Shown piece by piece: positions 6,473 through 13,727 of a DNA stretch of 37,863 nucleotides. Positions within the stretch are counted from its first letter, which is position 1, and every line of letters starts with the position of its first letter. This stretch comes from Candidatus Anaerostipes avistercoris. Lineage in GTDB: Bacteria; Bacillota; Clostridia; Lachnospirales; Lachnospiraceae. Below the pieces are notes generated by a model that saw nothing but the letters and a program-made list of their open reading frames with translations, ran no database searches and was not told the DNA's origin. The stretch covers positions 1-37,863 of the forward strand of contig DWWD01000047.1 of NCBI GenBank assembly GCA_019119895.1, read 5' to 3'. Made by a program: the position numbers and the translations under genes.

Positions 6473-7273
6473 CTATTCCTGCTTTTCTGATTTCTTTTCT
6501 GTTCTTACAAATGCCATTCCAAGGAGCTGATAACTGCCCAGGTACGAGATGATCATCCATACACTGCCTGAGAAAAAGGCGATTCCCGCCGTAGAACCTA
6601 TTGTCTCGATCAGTGAAAATACCACTCTCGCATATATTGACAGACGGAATACTTTTCCAAAAGAAACCGCCTCATTGCGCACCCGCTGGTTCATGAACAC
6701 AAACATACTGATGAACAGACACAGAAACAGATACATAAGAATCTGTACAATCCATGTCATAAGGAACATCAGAACCATAAACAGGCGGATTGCCGGTATC
6801 AGCGACAACATCTTCTGATTATTGTATACAACATCTTTATGATCAGAGAATGTGATCCGGTAAGTCACCGGCTGTGTGTAATTCATGCGCAGCACTGCTT
6901 CATCCTTGGCAAAATAGATTTCTCCAGCATACTCTGTGCTGAAATCATCTGTGTCTACTTTATCCTGGCTCGTATCTGCAGCAATATGGATTCCGCCAAT
7001 CTCAAAATTCAGGCGGCCGTCCATTTCCAGGACCCCGTCTTTCAATTCAAAATCCGGCAGCCGGTTTAAGATAAAATTCCTTGTTCCTCCTACGCTGACG
7101 GTGAAGCCGATCATGTCGACTCCCACGCCCAGGAATGTAATCAAAAAACTGAACACGATGAAAAAAACAACAACTCTGCCTTTGGCAACCTGAAGCAGGC
7201 GGGGATATTCCCTTGGCTTCAGACAGGCAATCTTAAGCTGTTCCAGCCAGCCCAGTTTCTTCGTTCCTTCCAT
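6473..7273 (-). CDS. DUF1189-like membrane protein
   Basis: A 266-residue membrane protein of unknown function that resembles the DUF1189 family. It has one membrane segment near residues 32-60 and a large extracytoplasmic region of about 100 residues containing beta-type sequence (FELKDGVLEMDGRLNFEIGG). A cluster of three or four hydrophobic segments follows in the C-terminal half, with the family-like FRLSIYARVVFSL stretch. The gene begins three bases after the DJ-1 gene, and its GGAG site lies in the end of that gene, so they are cotranscribed. The family assignment is from memory of the pattern; no enzymatic motif is visible. Confidence 0.7.
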   Translation of the reverse strand: MEGTKKLGWLEQLKIACLKPREYPRLLQVAKGRVVVFFIVFSFLITFLGVGVDMIGFTVSVGGTRNFILNRLPDFELKDGVLEMDGRLNFEIGGIHIAADTSQDKVDTDDFSTEYAGEIYFAKDEAVLRMNYTQPVTYRITFSDHKDVVYNNQKMLSLIPAIRLFMVLMFLMTWIVQILMYLFLCLFISMFVFMNQRVRNEAVSFGKVFRLSIYARVVFSLIETIGSTAGIAFFSGSVWMIISYLGSYQLLGMAFVRTEKKSEKQE

Positions 7274-7276
7274 ACA

Positions 7277-7828
7277 TTAATCTCCGTAAACAATGCTTTC
7301 CAATAATTCTTCTTTTGCTTTCGTTCCCTGCATGATCTCTACCATCTTTGCCCCGAATTCAATGGCAGTTCCCATTCCGCGGCTGGTGATGATATTTCCA
7401 TCCACAACGACTTTGTCCGTCTGATAATCAGCAGATACCAGTTCTTTCTCCATCGCCGGATAAGACGTTGCTTTCTTTCCTTCCAGTAGACCATATTTCT
7501 CCAGAACCGTCGGAGCCGCACAGATTGCCGCAATATATTTGCCGTCGGCATACGCTTTCTTTAGCAGCTCTCCCAATCCTTCATGGTCTTTCAGATGCAG
7601 GGTTCCCGGCATGCCTCCCGGCAGCACGAACATTGTGCCTTCTTCTTCCATTCCTTCACAGAACACGCTGTCCGCTTCTATCTCAATCTGATGCGCTCCT
7701 ACAACCTTTGTGGAATCGCCTATGGACACAGTCTCTGTGTCGATATCTGCTCTGCGCAGAAGATCAACGACCGTCAGCCCTTCTATCTCTTCAAAGCCAT
7801 CTGCTAAAAATACAAATACCTTATTCAT
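7277..7828 (-). CDS. DJ-1/PfpI family protein (YajL/ThiJ-like)
   Basis: A 183-residue cytosolic protein of the DJ-1 group. The nucleophile elbow is AICAAP with C103, and the supporting glutamate is in the GFEEIE block (E14/E15). The FVLPGGMPG motif and the C-terminal SRGMGTAIEFG region are also typical of DJ-1-type proteins. Proposed activities in the family include protein deglycation or glyoxalase-like repair and redox-stress protection, and their physiological weight is debated. It heads a two-gene operon with the DUF1189 protein and has a clear promoter at 7883-7911. Confidence 0.9.
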   Translation of the reverse strand: MNKVFVFLADGFEEIEGLTVVDLLRRADIDTETVSIGDSTKVVGAHQIEIEADSVFCEGMEEEGTMFVLPGGMPGTLHLKDHEGLGELLKKAYADGKYIAAICAAPTVLEKYGLLEGKKATSYPAMEKELVSADYQTDKVVVDGNIITSRGMGTAIEFGAKMVEIMQGTKAKEELLESIVYGD

Positions 7829-7882
7829 GATTCGCCTTCCTTTGTTTTCCTTTATTCTTAATTAATACTATCTTGTTTTATT

Positions 7883-7911
7883 ATGTTAAAGAAAAAACAC
7901 CAAAAAGTCAA
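7883..7911 (-). promoter_or_regulatory. Promoter of the DJ-1 / DUF1189 operon
   Basis: TTGACT (7911-7906) and TAACAT (7888-7883) have a 17-base spacer, about 50 bases upstream of the DJ-1 start. An AAAGGAAGG ribosome site follows before the ATG. Confidence 0.55.
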
Positions 7912-7941
7912 CCTCGGCCACATAGTTTTTCACTTTTATGA

Positions 7942-7970
7942 TTGACATTTACAGGAAGAATGGATAAAAT
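7942..7970 (+). promoter_or_regulatory. Promoter of tRNA-Arg
   Basis: TTGACA (7942-7947) and TAAAAT (7965-7970) are 17 bases apart. The predicted start, near 7977, is about 19 bases before the mature tRNA. Confidence 0.75.
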
Positions 7971-7995
7971 AATCAGAGATATAAATATTCTCTTT

Positions 7996-8069
7996 GTTTC
8001 CGTAGCTCAGCTGGATAGAGCGACCGCCTCCTAAGCGGTAGGTCGGGTGTTCGAATCACCTCGGGAACG
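7996..8069 (+). tRNA. tRNA-Arg (anticodon CCT)
   Basis: The cloverleaf folds fully. The acceptor stem GTTTCCG pairs with CGGGAAC (one G-U); the D arm is GCTC...GAGC; the anticodon stem ACCGC/GCGGT has loop CTCCTAA, which places CCT at positions 34-36; the variable loop is five bases; the T arm is GGGTG TTCGAAT CACCT. Discriminator base is G. CCA is not encoded and must be added after transcription. It reads AGG codons. Confidence 0.95.
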
Positions 8070-8079
8070 TTAAGCATCC

Positions 8080-8107
8080 AGAAGAAGCCAGTGTGCTTCT
8101 TCTTTTG
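8080..8107 (+). terminator. Terminator/processing hairpin after tRNA-Arg
   Basis: The perfect 9-base stem AGAAGAAGC / GCTTCTTCT has a six-base loop and is followed by a short T run. Partial read-through could supply the lipid kinase gene starting at 8148, for which no separate promoter is obvious. Confidence 0.65.
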
Positions 8108-8147
8108 CATTGCATCTGCCAATATTAATACCCAACAGGAGGCATTT

Positions 8148-9062
8148 ATGAAAGGCTTATTTATTATCAATCCATCCTCAGGCAAGCAGAATATCGAATC
8201 AACTCTGAGAGAAATCATGGCCAATTTAGTTCTGAATCAGATCAGTTCACATATCGATGTTTTTTACACCCAGAAAAAAGATGACGCCAAGAACCGGGCA
8301 GCTCAGCTGAAACCAGGTGAATATGATTATATCGTGTCTGTCGGCGGCGACGGAACATTAAACGAAGTAACCAACGGTCTGATCATAAGCGGAAGCAACA
8401 TTCCTCTTGCGATTATTTCCGCAGGAACAGTCAATGATTTTGCGACCTATATGAAACTTCCTCAGACTGCGGAAGAATTCTGCCGAATGATCGAAGAGTT
8501 CCAGACGAAAAAAGTAGACATTGGCAAAGTCAACAATGAATATTTTATCAATGTTCTGGCAGCAGGAATGCTGACTGATATTGCATACAAGGTTCCAAAA
8601 GATAAAAAAGCAGTGCTCGGAAAGATGGCTTATTATCTGGAAGGGGTCAAGGAATTTCCAAAACAGCTGACACAGAACATGACCCTGTCTTTCCACAGCA
8701 AAGAATTCAACGATACTCTGGATATCATGCTGTTTCTGGTTACCAATTCCAAGAGTGTCGGCGGTTTCGCAGATGCGGCGCCTCTGGCTTCTGTTTCTGA
8801 CGGATACCTGGATGTATTGATCTTAAAAAAAATGGATCTCTTATTTGAAGCACCTGATCTTATCATCAAATGGTTCCAGGGAGATCATCCGAAACATCCT
8901 GCCATCGAATATTTCCAGACCAAGGAACTCAGTGTCCTTTCTACGGAAAAGACGGCGGAGATTGCCATCGATTATGACGGTGAAATATTAGAAGAAGGAC
9001 TCCCGATTGATATTTCTATCGTACCGGAAGCCCTTAACCTGATCATTCTCCGTGCTCAGTAA
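8148..9062 (+). CDS. Diacylglycerol kinase-like lipid kinase (DgkB/YegS family)
   Basis: A 304-residue cytosolic or membrane-associated enzyme that transfers ATP phosphate to a lipid hydroxyl; in Gram-positives the main substrate is diacylglycerol from lipoteichoic acid turnover. The nucleotide-binding motif SVGGDGTLNEV (GGDGT at 66-70) and the N-terminal FIINPSSGK block are clear, and the C-terminal half has the beta-sandwich pattern of the family, including IDYDGE. The start is ATG 8148 behind CAGGAGG; an upstream in-frame ATG at 8091 falls in the tRNA terminator hairpin and is rejected. It ends seven bases inside the convergent carboxypeptidase gene. YegS-like relatives may use other lipids. 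Confidence 0.88.
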   Translation: MKGLFIINPSSGKQNIESTLREIMANLVLNQISSHIDVFYTQKKDDAKNRAAQLKPGEYDYIVSVGGDGTLNEVTNGLIISGSNIPLAIISAGTVNDFATYMKLPQTAEEFCRMIEEFQTKKVDIGKVNNEYFINVLAAGMLTDIAYKVPKDKKAVLGKMAYYLEGVKEFPKQLTQNMTLSFHSKEFNDTLDIMLFLVTNSKSVGGFADAAPLASVSDGYLDVLILKKMDLLFEAPDLIIKWFQGDHPKHPAIEYFQTKELSVLSTEKTAEIAIDYDGEILEEGLPIDISIVPEALNLIILRAQ

Positions 9063-10162
9063 ATCTGAACTTTTCCTATATTCTTACCGTTATAGTCTAC
9101 ATACAGATTTTTTCCTTTGGAACGGTAAGATAATTTTTCTTCATCCTGACTCTTTTCCAGCAGGATGGAAACATCATCTAAGTCACCTAACTGCAGGGAA
9201 TTTGCCGGAAGCTGATTCCCTGCTTTTAATATACCCAGTCCATTGTCCTGAATGACATTCTGTATGCCTTTAAACGGCGTTACTACTTTATAATTGTCAT
9301 ATGCGTAATCCAGCATCTTGATCGTATCTTTGTACAATTCATAGCCATTTCCCTGAAGCACAACACAGATCAATTCAAGATTGTCCCTTTTTACAAAAGT
9401 TACCAGCGTTCCACCGGCTCTTGTTGTATAGCCTGTCTTCCCGCCTTCGATTCCTTCATATGGGAACATGGTTTTCTTTACCATCTTGTGATGATTCCAC
9501 AGCTGTCTTGCCTCTTTGCTCTTATTCGTCGGCGTAATATAATAGTTAGAACTGCAGGCAATCTTTCGGAAGGTTTCATTTTCCAGAGCCGCCTTTGTGA
9601 TCGTTGCCATATCTTTCGCTGTCACATAGTGATCGTCGTCATGAAGCCCGTTAGTGGTCACAAAATGGGAATGATCGCACCCCAGCTCTTTGGCTTTCTC
9701 ATTCATTAGTTTGACAAATTCCTTGTTGGATCCCGCCGTATACTCTGCCGCCCCGTTGCATGCCTCATTGGCGGACTCCAGCATGATCGCGTACAGCACA
9801 TCGATCAGCGGCAGCGTTTCTCCCTCCTGGATTCCAATATGGGTGCTTCCCTCTTCCAGTGTATTGACCGTCTCCCCGGAGAACGTCACTTCTCCGTACA
9901 GATCATCGTTATTCTCAATGGCCACCAGCGTCGTTAAAATCTTTGTGATGCTGGCGGGATAATGTTTCTCATTAATATTTTTCTGAAATAATATTTTTCC
10001 GGTTTTGGCGTCCATGACAATTCCTGCCCTGCCGTCAATCTCCGGCTGCTCTGCCGATGTCTTTTTCTTAGCAGCGACTCCGCCGGCAGCAAAAATTGTT
10101 TTGGTGGACATTGCCATGACACAGATCACCATAACCGCCAAAATTTTCCATATCCTTATCAT
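9056..10162 (-). CDS. D-alanyl-D-alanine carboxypeptidase (DacF/PBP5 family)
   Basis: A 368-residue secreted penicillin-binding protein that trims the terminal D-Ala from peptidoglycan stem peptides. Residues 1-25 form a signal peptide. The three active-site motifs are intact: S71-ITK, S130-AN and K242-TG. A C-terminal domain of about 100 residues, typical of the peptidase S11 group, follows. No clear C-terminal amphipathic anchor is seen. The start has a GGAGG site. It is the last gene of the ung / HAD / carboxypeptidase operon (15-base gap) and its end overlaps the convergent lipid kinase by seven bases, with no intergenic terminator. Confidence 0.92.
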   Translation of the reverse strand: MIRIWKILAVMVICVMAMSTKTIFAAGGVAAKKKTSAEQPEIDGRAGIVMDAKTGKILFQKNINEKHYPASITKILTTLVAIENNDDLYGEVTFSGETVNTLEEGSTHIGIQEGETLPLIDVLYAIMLESANEACNGAAEYTAGSNKEFVKLMNEKAKELGCDHSHFVTTNGLHDDDHYVTAKDMATITKAALENETFRKIACSSNYYITPTNKSKEARQLWNHHKMVKKTMFPYEGIEGGKTGYTTRAGGTLVTFVKRDNLELICVVLQGNGYELYKDTIKMLDYAYDNYKVVTPFKGIQNVIQDNGLGILKAGNQLPANSLQLGDLDDVSILLEKSQDEEKLSYRSKGKNLYVDYNGKNIGKVQIY

Positions 10163-10177
10163 TGGTATTCCTCCTGC

Positions 10178-10960
10178 CTAAATTAATCCAAAATGCTCAA
10201 GCCCCAGCGCAATTCCATCCCGGTCTGCCCGTTCTGTCACATAATCAGCCGCTTCTTTGAGCTCAGGAACTGCATTTCCCATGGCCGTTCCATAATGTAC
10301 GTAACGAATCATATCTATATCATTTGCACTATCGCCAAAAGCATACGTATCTTCCCATGAAAGTCCTGTATGCTCCAAAATCCATTCAATTCCTTTTGCC
10401 TTTTGGATCCCCTTTGGCAGAAATTCCACAGAATTTGCCGGTTCATGAAATGTTCCGATATATTTCCCCTTTAATATATCTTCAATCTCATATTTTCTCT
10501 CCGGATCCAGGTGATGATAGGTCCATTTCTGGACTGCTTCCGCTTCGCTGAGAGACTTCAGTTTTACTTCACAGTCCCGCTCGGTCCTTCGTACCATGTC
10601 CGTGTAGTATGTCTGATGATTGTCTGCGTCATAATACCCGTCGTTTTTCCCTTCCAGGATAATCCCGATTTCCTGTTTTCTGCCCCAGTCAATGACCTTC
10701 CGGACTTCCTGTCCGCTCATCAGATCATCCCGGAGCACCTTCCCCTCGTATTCCACATAAGCTCCCGCGCCCAGGATCATGCCGTGAAATCCCATATGGA
10801 AATAAGATTCCGGTATCATTCCTCTGCTTCTTCCTGTACACATGACGGCCTTATGTCCATTGGCAAACAGCTGTTTCAGTGCTTCTTTTGCAGAATGCGG
10901 GATTCCGATTCCTGAATAAAACAGCGTTCCGTCAATGTCAAAAAATACGATCTTACTCAT
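10178..10960 (-). CDS. HAD-IIB (Cof-type) phosphatase
   Basis: A 260-residue haloacid-dehalogenase hydrolase of the Cof/IIB subgroup. Motif I is FFDIDGT (nucleophile D8, acid D10), motif II is VMCTGRS, motif III is the lysine in GIQKAKGIEWIL, and motif IV is FGDSANDIDMI. A cap domain of about 100 residues lies between motifs II and III. Relatives dephosphorylate sugar phosphates, nucleotides or pyridoxal phosphate; the substrate here is unknown. It sits 12 bases after ung and 15 bases before the carboxypeptidase gene, in one transcript. Confidence 0.9.
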   Translation of the reverse strand: MSKIVFFDIDGTLFYSGIGIPHSAKEALKQLFANGHKAVMCTGRSRGMIPESYFHMGFHGMILGAGAYVEYEGKVLRDDLMSGQEVRKVIDWGRKQEIGIILEGKNDGYYDADNHQTYYTDMVRRTERDCEVKLKSLSEAEAVQKWTYHHLDPERKYEIEDILKGKYIGTFHEPANSVEFLPKGIQKAKGIEWILEHTGLSWEDTYAFGDSANDIDMIRYVHYGTAMGNAVPELKEAADYVTERADRDGIALGLEHFGLI

Positions 10961-10972
10961 AACATAAATTCC

Positions 10973-11647
10973 TCATATATTTTCTATTTGCCAGTCAATG
11001 GGCTCCACGCCATGAGCCTCTAAAAATTCATTGGCTTTGCTGAAATGTCTGCACCCGAAAAATCCCCGGTAAGCTGACAGAGGGCTTGGATGCGGCGCTT
11101 CCAAAATCAAATGTTTTGGATTGTGAAGGAGTGCTTTCTTATTCTGGGCTGGCCTTCCCCACAGCATAAAAACAATCGGGCGGTCCTGCTGGTCCAGCAC
11201 ACGAATTGCCGCGTCCGTAAACTGCTCCCAGCCGATATTCCGATGAGAATTTGGCCGGTGGGCCTGTACCGTCAGTACGGTATTAAGCATCATGACGCCC
11301 TGTTTTGCCCACTTGGTCAGATATCCGTTATTCGGTATGTAGCATCCCAGATCTTCGTTCAGTTCTTTATAAATATTCACAAGTGACGGCGGCGCTTCCA
11401 CTCCCGGTTTTACAGAAAAGGACAATCCATGTGCCTGTCCGTCCCCGTGATACGGGTCCTGACCCAGGATCACGACTTTCACGTCTTTTACCGGCGTAAA
11501 ATGAAATGCGTTAAATATATCGTCTGCCGGCGGAAAAATCTGCTTTGTCTGATATTCCCGCATGATCGTCTTATAAAGTTCCCTGTAGTAAGGTTTTCCA
11601 AACTCATCTTTCAGATAATCTGCCCAGTCATTGGTTATTGGCGGCAT
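10973..11647 (-). CDS. ung: Uracil-DNA glycosylase, family 1
   Basis: A 224-residue DNA repair enzyme that removes uracil from DNA. The water-activating loop GQDPYHG carries catalytic D64, and the DNA minor-groove loop HPSPLSAYRGF carries catalytic H186; VMLLNTVLTV and VFMLWGRPAQ are also typical. Length matches the family. The start is ATG 11647 with an AAGGAGG site; an in-frame ATG at 11689 would add 14 residues and would place the start at or within the probable -10 region, so it is rejected. It is first in the operon with the HAD phosphatase and the carboxypeptidase. Confidence 0.96.
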   Translation of the reverse strand: MPPITNDWADYLKDEFGKPYYRELYKTIMREYQTKQIFPPADDIFNAFHFTPVKDVKVVILGQDPYHGDGQAHGLSFSVKPGVEAPPSLVNIYKELNEDLGCYIPNNGYLTKWAKQGVMMLNTVLTVQAHRPNSHRNIGWEQFTDAAIRVLDQQDRPIVFMLWGRPAQNKKALLHNPKHLILEAPHPSPLSAYRGFFGCRHFSKANEFLEAHGVEPIDWQIENI

Positions 11648-11677
11648 AATTCGACCTCCTTCGCAAAATCTTTTCCC

Positions 11678-11707
11678 ATTATAGCACAATTTTGTAGTAA
11701 AATAAAA
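11678..11707 (-). promoter_or_regulatory. Promoter of the ung operon
   Basis: A perfect TATAAT -10 (11683-11678) lies about 30 bases before the ung start. The best -35 candidate, TTTTAT (11707-11702), is poor and 18 bases away, so only the -10 box is convincing. Confidence 0.5.
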
Positions 11708-11747
11708 TGGCTATCCGATGAAATCGTGTGAAAAGGAGGGAAAAACT

Positions 11748-13316
11748 TTGCAGCAAAAACTTCATTCATTGGAAGATCCCCATGGATTTTCCATTTCTCT
11801 GGTCTTAAACGGACTCCTGGCCGGTCTCGCAGCCGGAGCCGTGGCCATTTTTTACCGGATCTTATTAAATCATGCGGAGAATCTTCTGTTCGCTGTCATT
11901 GATTACACCAAAGGCCACGCCGATCTGATGGCCGTATGGTTCCTGATTCTCGCCCTTATGGGCGTCCTGGCAGGAAAACTGATTTCCTGGGAAGGCATGA
12001 GTTCCGGAAGCGGAATTCCCCAGGTTCAGGGTGAAATGAAAGGATATCTCAATCAGAACTGGCCGCGGATCCTCGTCTCCAAAATCGTCGGCGGTACTTT
12101 GTGTATCCTGGGCGGTCTGTCTCTGGGCCGTGAAGGTCCTTCCGTCCAGCTGGGCGCCATGGCAGGAAAAGGCATCGCCAGACTGACGAAAACCAGCGCC
12201 ACCAAAGAGCGGTATATGCTGACCTGCGGGGCAGGCGCCGGACTCGCCGCTGCCTTTAACGCGCCTCTGGCCGGCGTTATGTTTTCTCTGGAAGAACTGC
12301 AGAAAAATTTCAACAGTTCCATGCTGGTGTGCGCTATATCCGGCTGCGCAGCCGCCGATTTTATTTCCAAAAACTTTTTCGGTCTGCTTCCGGTTTTTGA
12401 TTTTCACCTTCACAGCGCGCTGCCTCTGAGAAATTACTGGCTGCTGGTGCTTCTCGGTCTCCTGCTGGGAATCTGCGGAGCCTTTTATAACTTTGTGATG
12501 CTGAAAGGACAGGATCTGTTTTCCGCCATGAAAAATCTCCCTGCCAGGTACCGGATCGTCCTTCCTTTTCTTCTGGCCGGCATTGTCTGTTATACGATGC
12601 CTCAGATTCTGGCCGGCGGACATGCCATGATCGAGCTTCTGTACGGCCAGCGTCCCGCCGTCACCGTTATGCTGGCGCTGCTGATCGGAAAGTTCCTGTT
12701 TTCCGCATTTTGTTTCGGATCCGGCGCTCCCGGCGGCATTTTCTTTCCAATGCTCGTGCTGGGAGCCTACATCGGCGCCATATTTGGAACCGTCGCTATC
12801 GATCAGACGGGAATTGAATCTTTTTATATGGTAAATTTTATTACCATTGCCATGGCTGGTTTCTTTACCGCTATTGTCCGGGCGCCGATTACGGGAATCT
12901 TACTGATTGCTGAAATGACTGGAACTTTTGACCACTTTTTATCCCTGGCTGTTGTGTGCCTGATCAGCTATATGACGGCGCACCTGCTTCGCAGTGAACC
13001 GATCTATGAGAGTCTCCTTGCCCGGATTCTCGCCAAAAACGGACTGCAGGAAAACGAGGGTCCGGAAAATAAAGTGCTTCGAAGTTTCAGCGTGGGCGGG
13101 GATTCCATGGCCTGCGGAAAGGAAATCAAAGAAATCGACTGGCCGGATCACTGTCTGATCGTAACCCTTCAGAGAGGGGAAGAAGAAATCATAGCCAGAG
13201 GCAGCACCGTCATCCATGCAGGCGACACGGTCACTGCCCTGGTGGACGAAAATTATCTGGGAATGGTAACGGAGACCATTCAGCTGATCTGCAGTGAAAT
13301 CCAGATGCCGTCATAA
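11748..13316 (+). CDS. ClC-family chloride/proton antiporter with C-terminal RCK (TrkA-C) domain
   Basis: About 522 residues, integral membrane. ClC signature motifs are in order: GSGIP (87-91), GREGP (127-131, gating glutamate E129) and GGIFFPMLVLGA. A glutamate pair in FSLEELQ sits where ClC-ec1 has its internal proton glutamate, so a Cl-/H+ exchanger is more likely than a channel. The final 80 or so residues (IVTLQRGEEEIIARGSTV..GDTVTALV) form a TrkA-C/RCK-C domain, a regulatory ligand-binding module. The start chosen is TTG 11748, eight bases after AAGGAGG; an in-frame ATG at 11718 has no ribosome site and would add ten residues. It is divergent from ung. Confidence 0.9.
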   Translation: MQQKLHSLEDPHGFSISLVLNGLLAGLAAGAVAIFYRILLNHAENLLFAVIDYTKGHADLMAVWFLILALMGVLAGKLISWEGMSSGSGIPQVQGEMKGYLNQNWPRILVSKIVGGTLCILGGLSLGREGPSVQLGAMAGKGIARLTKTSATKERYMLTCGAGAGLAAAFNAPLAGVMFSLEELQKNFNSSMLVCAISGCAAADFISKNFFGLLPVFDFHLHSALPLRNYWLLVLLGLLLGICGAFYNFVMLKGQDLFSAMKNLPARYRIVLPFLLAGIVCYTMPQILAGGHAMIELLYGQRPAVTVMLALLIGKFLFSAFCFGSGAPGGIFFPMLVLGAYIGAIFGTVAIDQTGIESFYMVNFITIAMAGFFTAIVRAPITGILLIAEMTGTFDHFLSLAVVCLISYMTAHLLRSEPIYESLLARILAKNGLQENEGPENKVLRSFSVGGDSMACGKEIKEIDWPDHCLIVTLQRGEEEIIARGSTVIHAGDTVTALVDENYLGMVTETIQLICSEIQMPS

Positions 13317-13370
13317 ACCGGCGGCTTTTGAAATTTTTTCTCATTATGAATTATCAGAAAAATGTTGCCG

Positions 13371-13400
13371 TTGACTAACTTTTGTCCCATCTTTTACAAT
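13371..13400 (+). promoter_or_regulatory. Promoter of the FeoA-like gene
   Basis: TTGACT (13371-13376) and TACAAT (13395-13400) have an 18-base spacer, about 60 bases before the start codon. No dyad matching a Fur box was recognised in the leader. Confidence 0.6.
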
Positions 13401-13459
13401 AAATATTAGAAAATAATACGTTACGTAATCGCATACATCTTTTAAAGGAGGGACTTATT

Positions 13460-13672
13460 ATGCTGCCGTTAACAAAAGCAGCGCAGGGCACCACCCATAC
13501 GGTAAAATGGGCGTTCGGCCTGCCTGAGATTATGGAGAAACTGAACGAATTGAAGATTCAGCAGGGAAGCAATATCCTTGTGGTCCAGAAAGACAAAGAT
13601 TATATGATCATTGGAAGCGGCGGGAAACGAGTCGTCCTCGACAATCGCATTGCCAGCCGGATCCAGGTTTAA
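13460..13672 (+). CDS. Orphan FeoA-domain protein
   Basis: A 70-residue protein consistent with a stand-alone FeoA (SH3-like) domain: MLPLTKAAQGTTHTVKW at the start, a middle ELKIQQGSNILVV, and a closing GKRVVLDNRIASRIQV that matches the FeoA beta-barrel end. FeoA normally assists the FeoB ferrous-iron transporter, but no feoB is nearby, and lone FeoA-like proteins are common in Clostridia with unclear roles. Its ribosome site is AAGGAGGG, and it has its own promoter and a strong terminator. The assignment rests on pattern recognition. Confidence 0.7.
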   Translation: MLPLTKAAQGTTHTVKWAFGLPEIMEKLNELKIQQGSNILVVQKDKDYMIIGSGGKRVVLDNRIASRIQV

Positions 13673-13680
13673 CGTAATTG

Positions 13681-13722
13681 AAAATCCCCGCTCTGAAATC
13701 ATCCAGAGCGGGGATTTTTTCT
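13681..13722. terminator. Shared bidirectional terminator between feoA-like gene and clpB
   Basis: The stem AAAATCCCCGCTCTG / CAGAGCGGGGATTTT has a short loop and is flanked by A and T runs. It lies between convergent genes and serves both. Confidence 0.9.
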
Positions 13723-13727
13723 ATATA

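Noticed and set aside
11865-12623. 252-codon minus-strand frame inside the ClC gene
   Set aside because: Opposite the conserved ClC membrane core; polar composition with no motifs.
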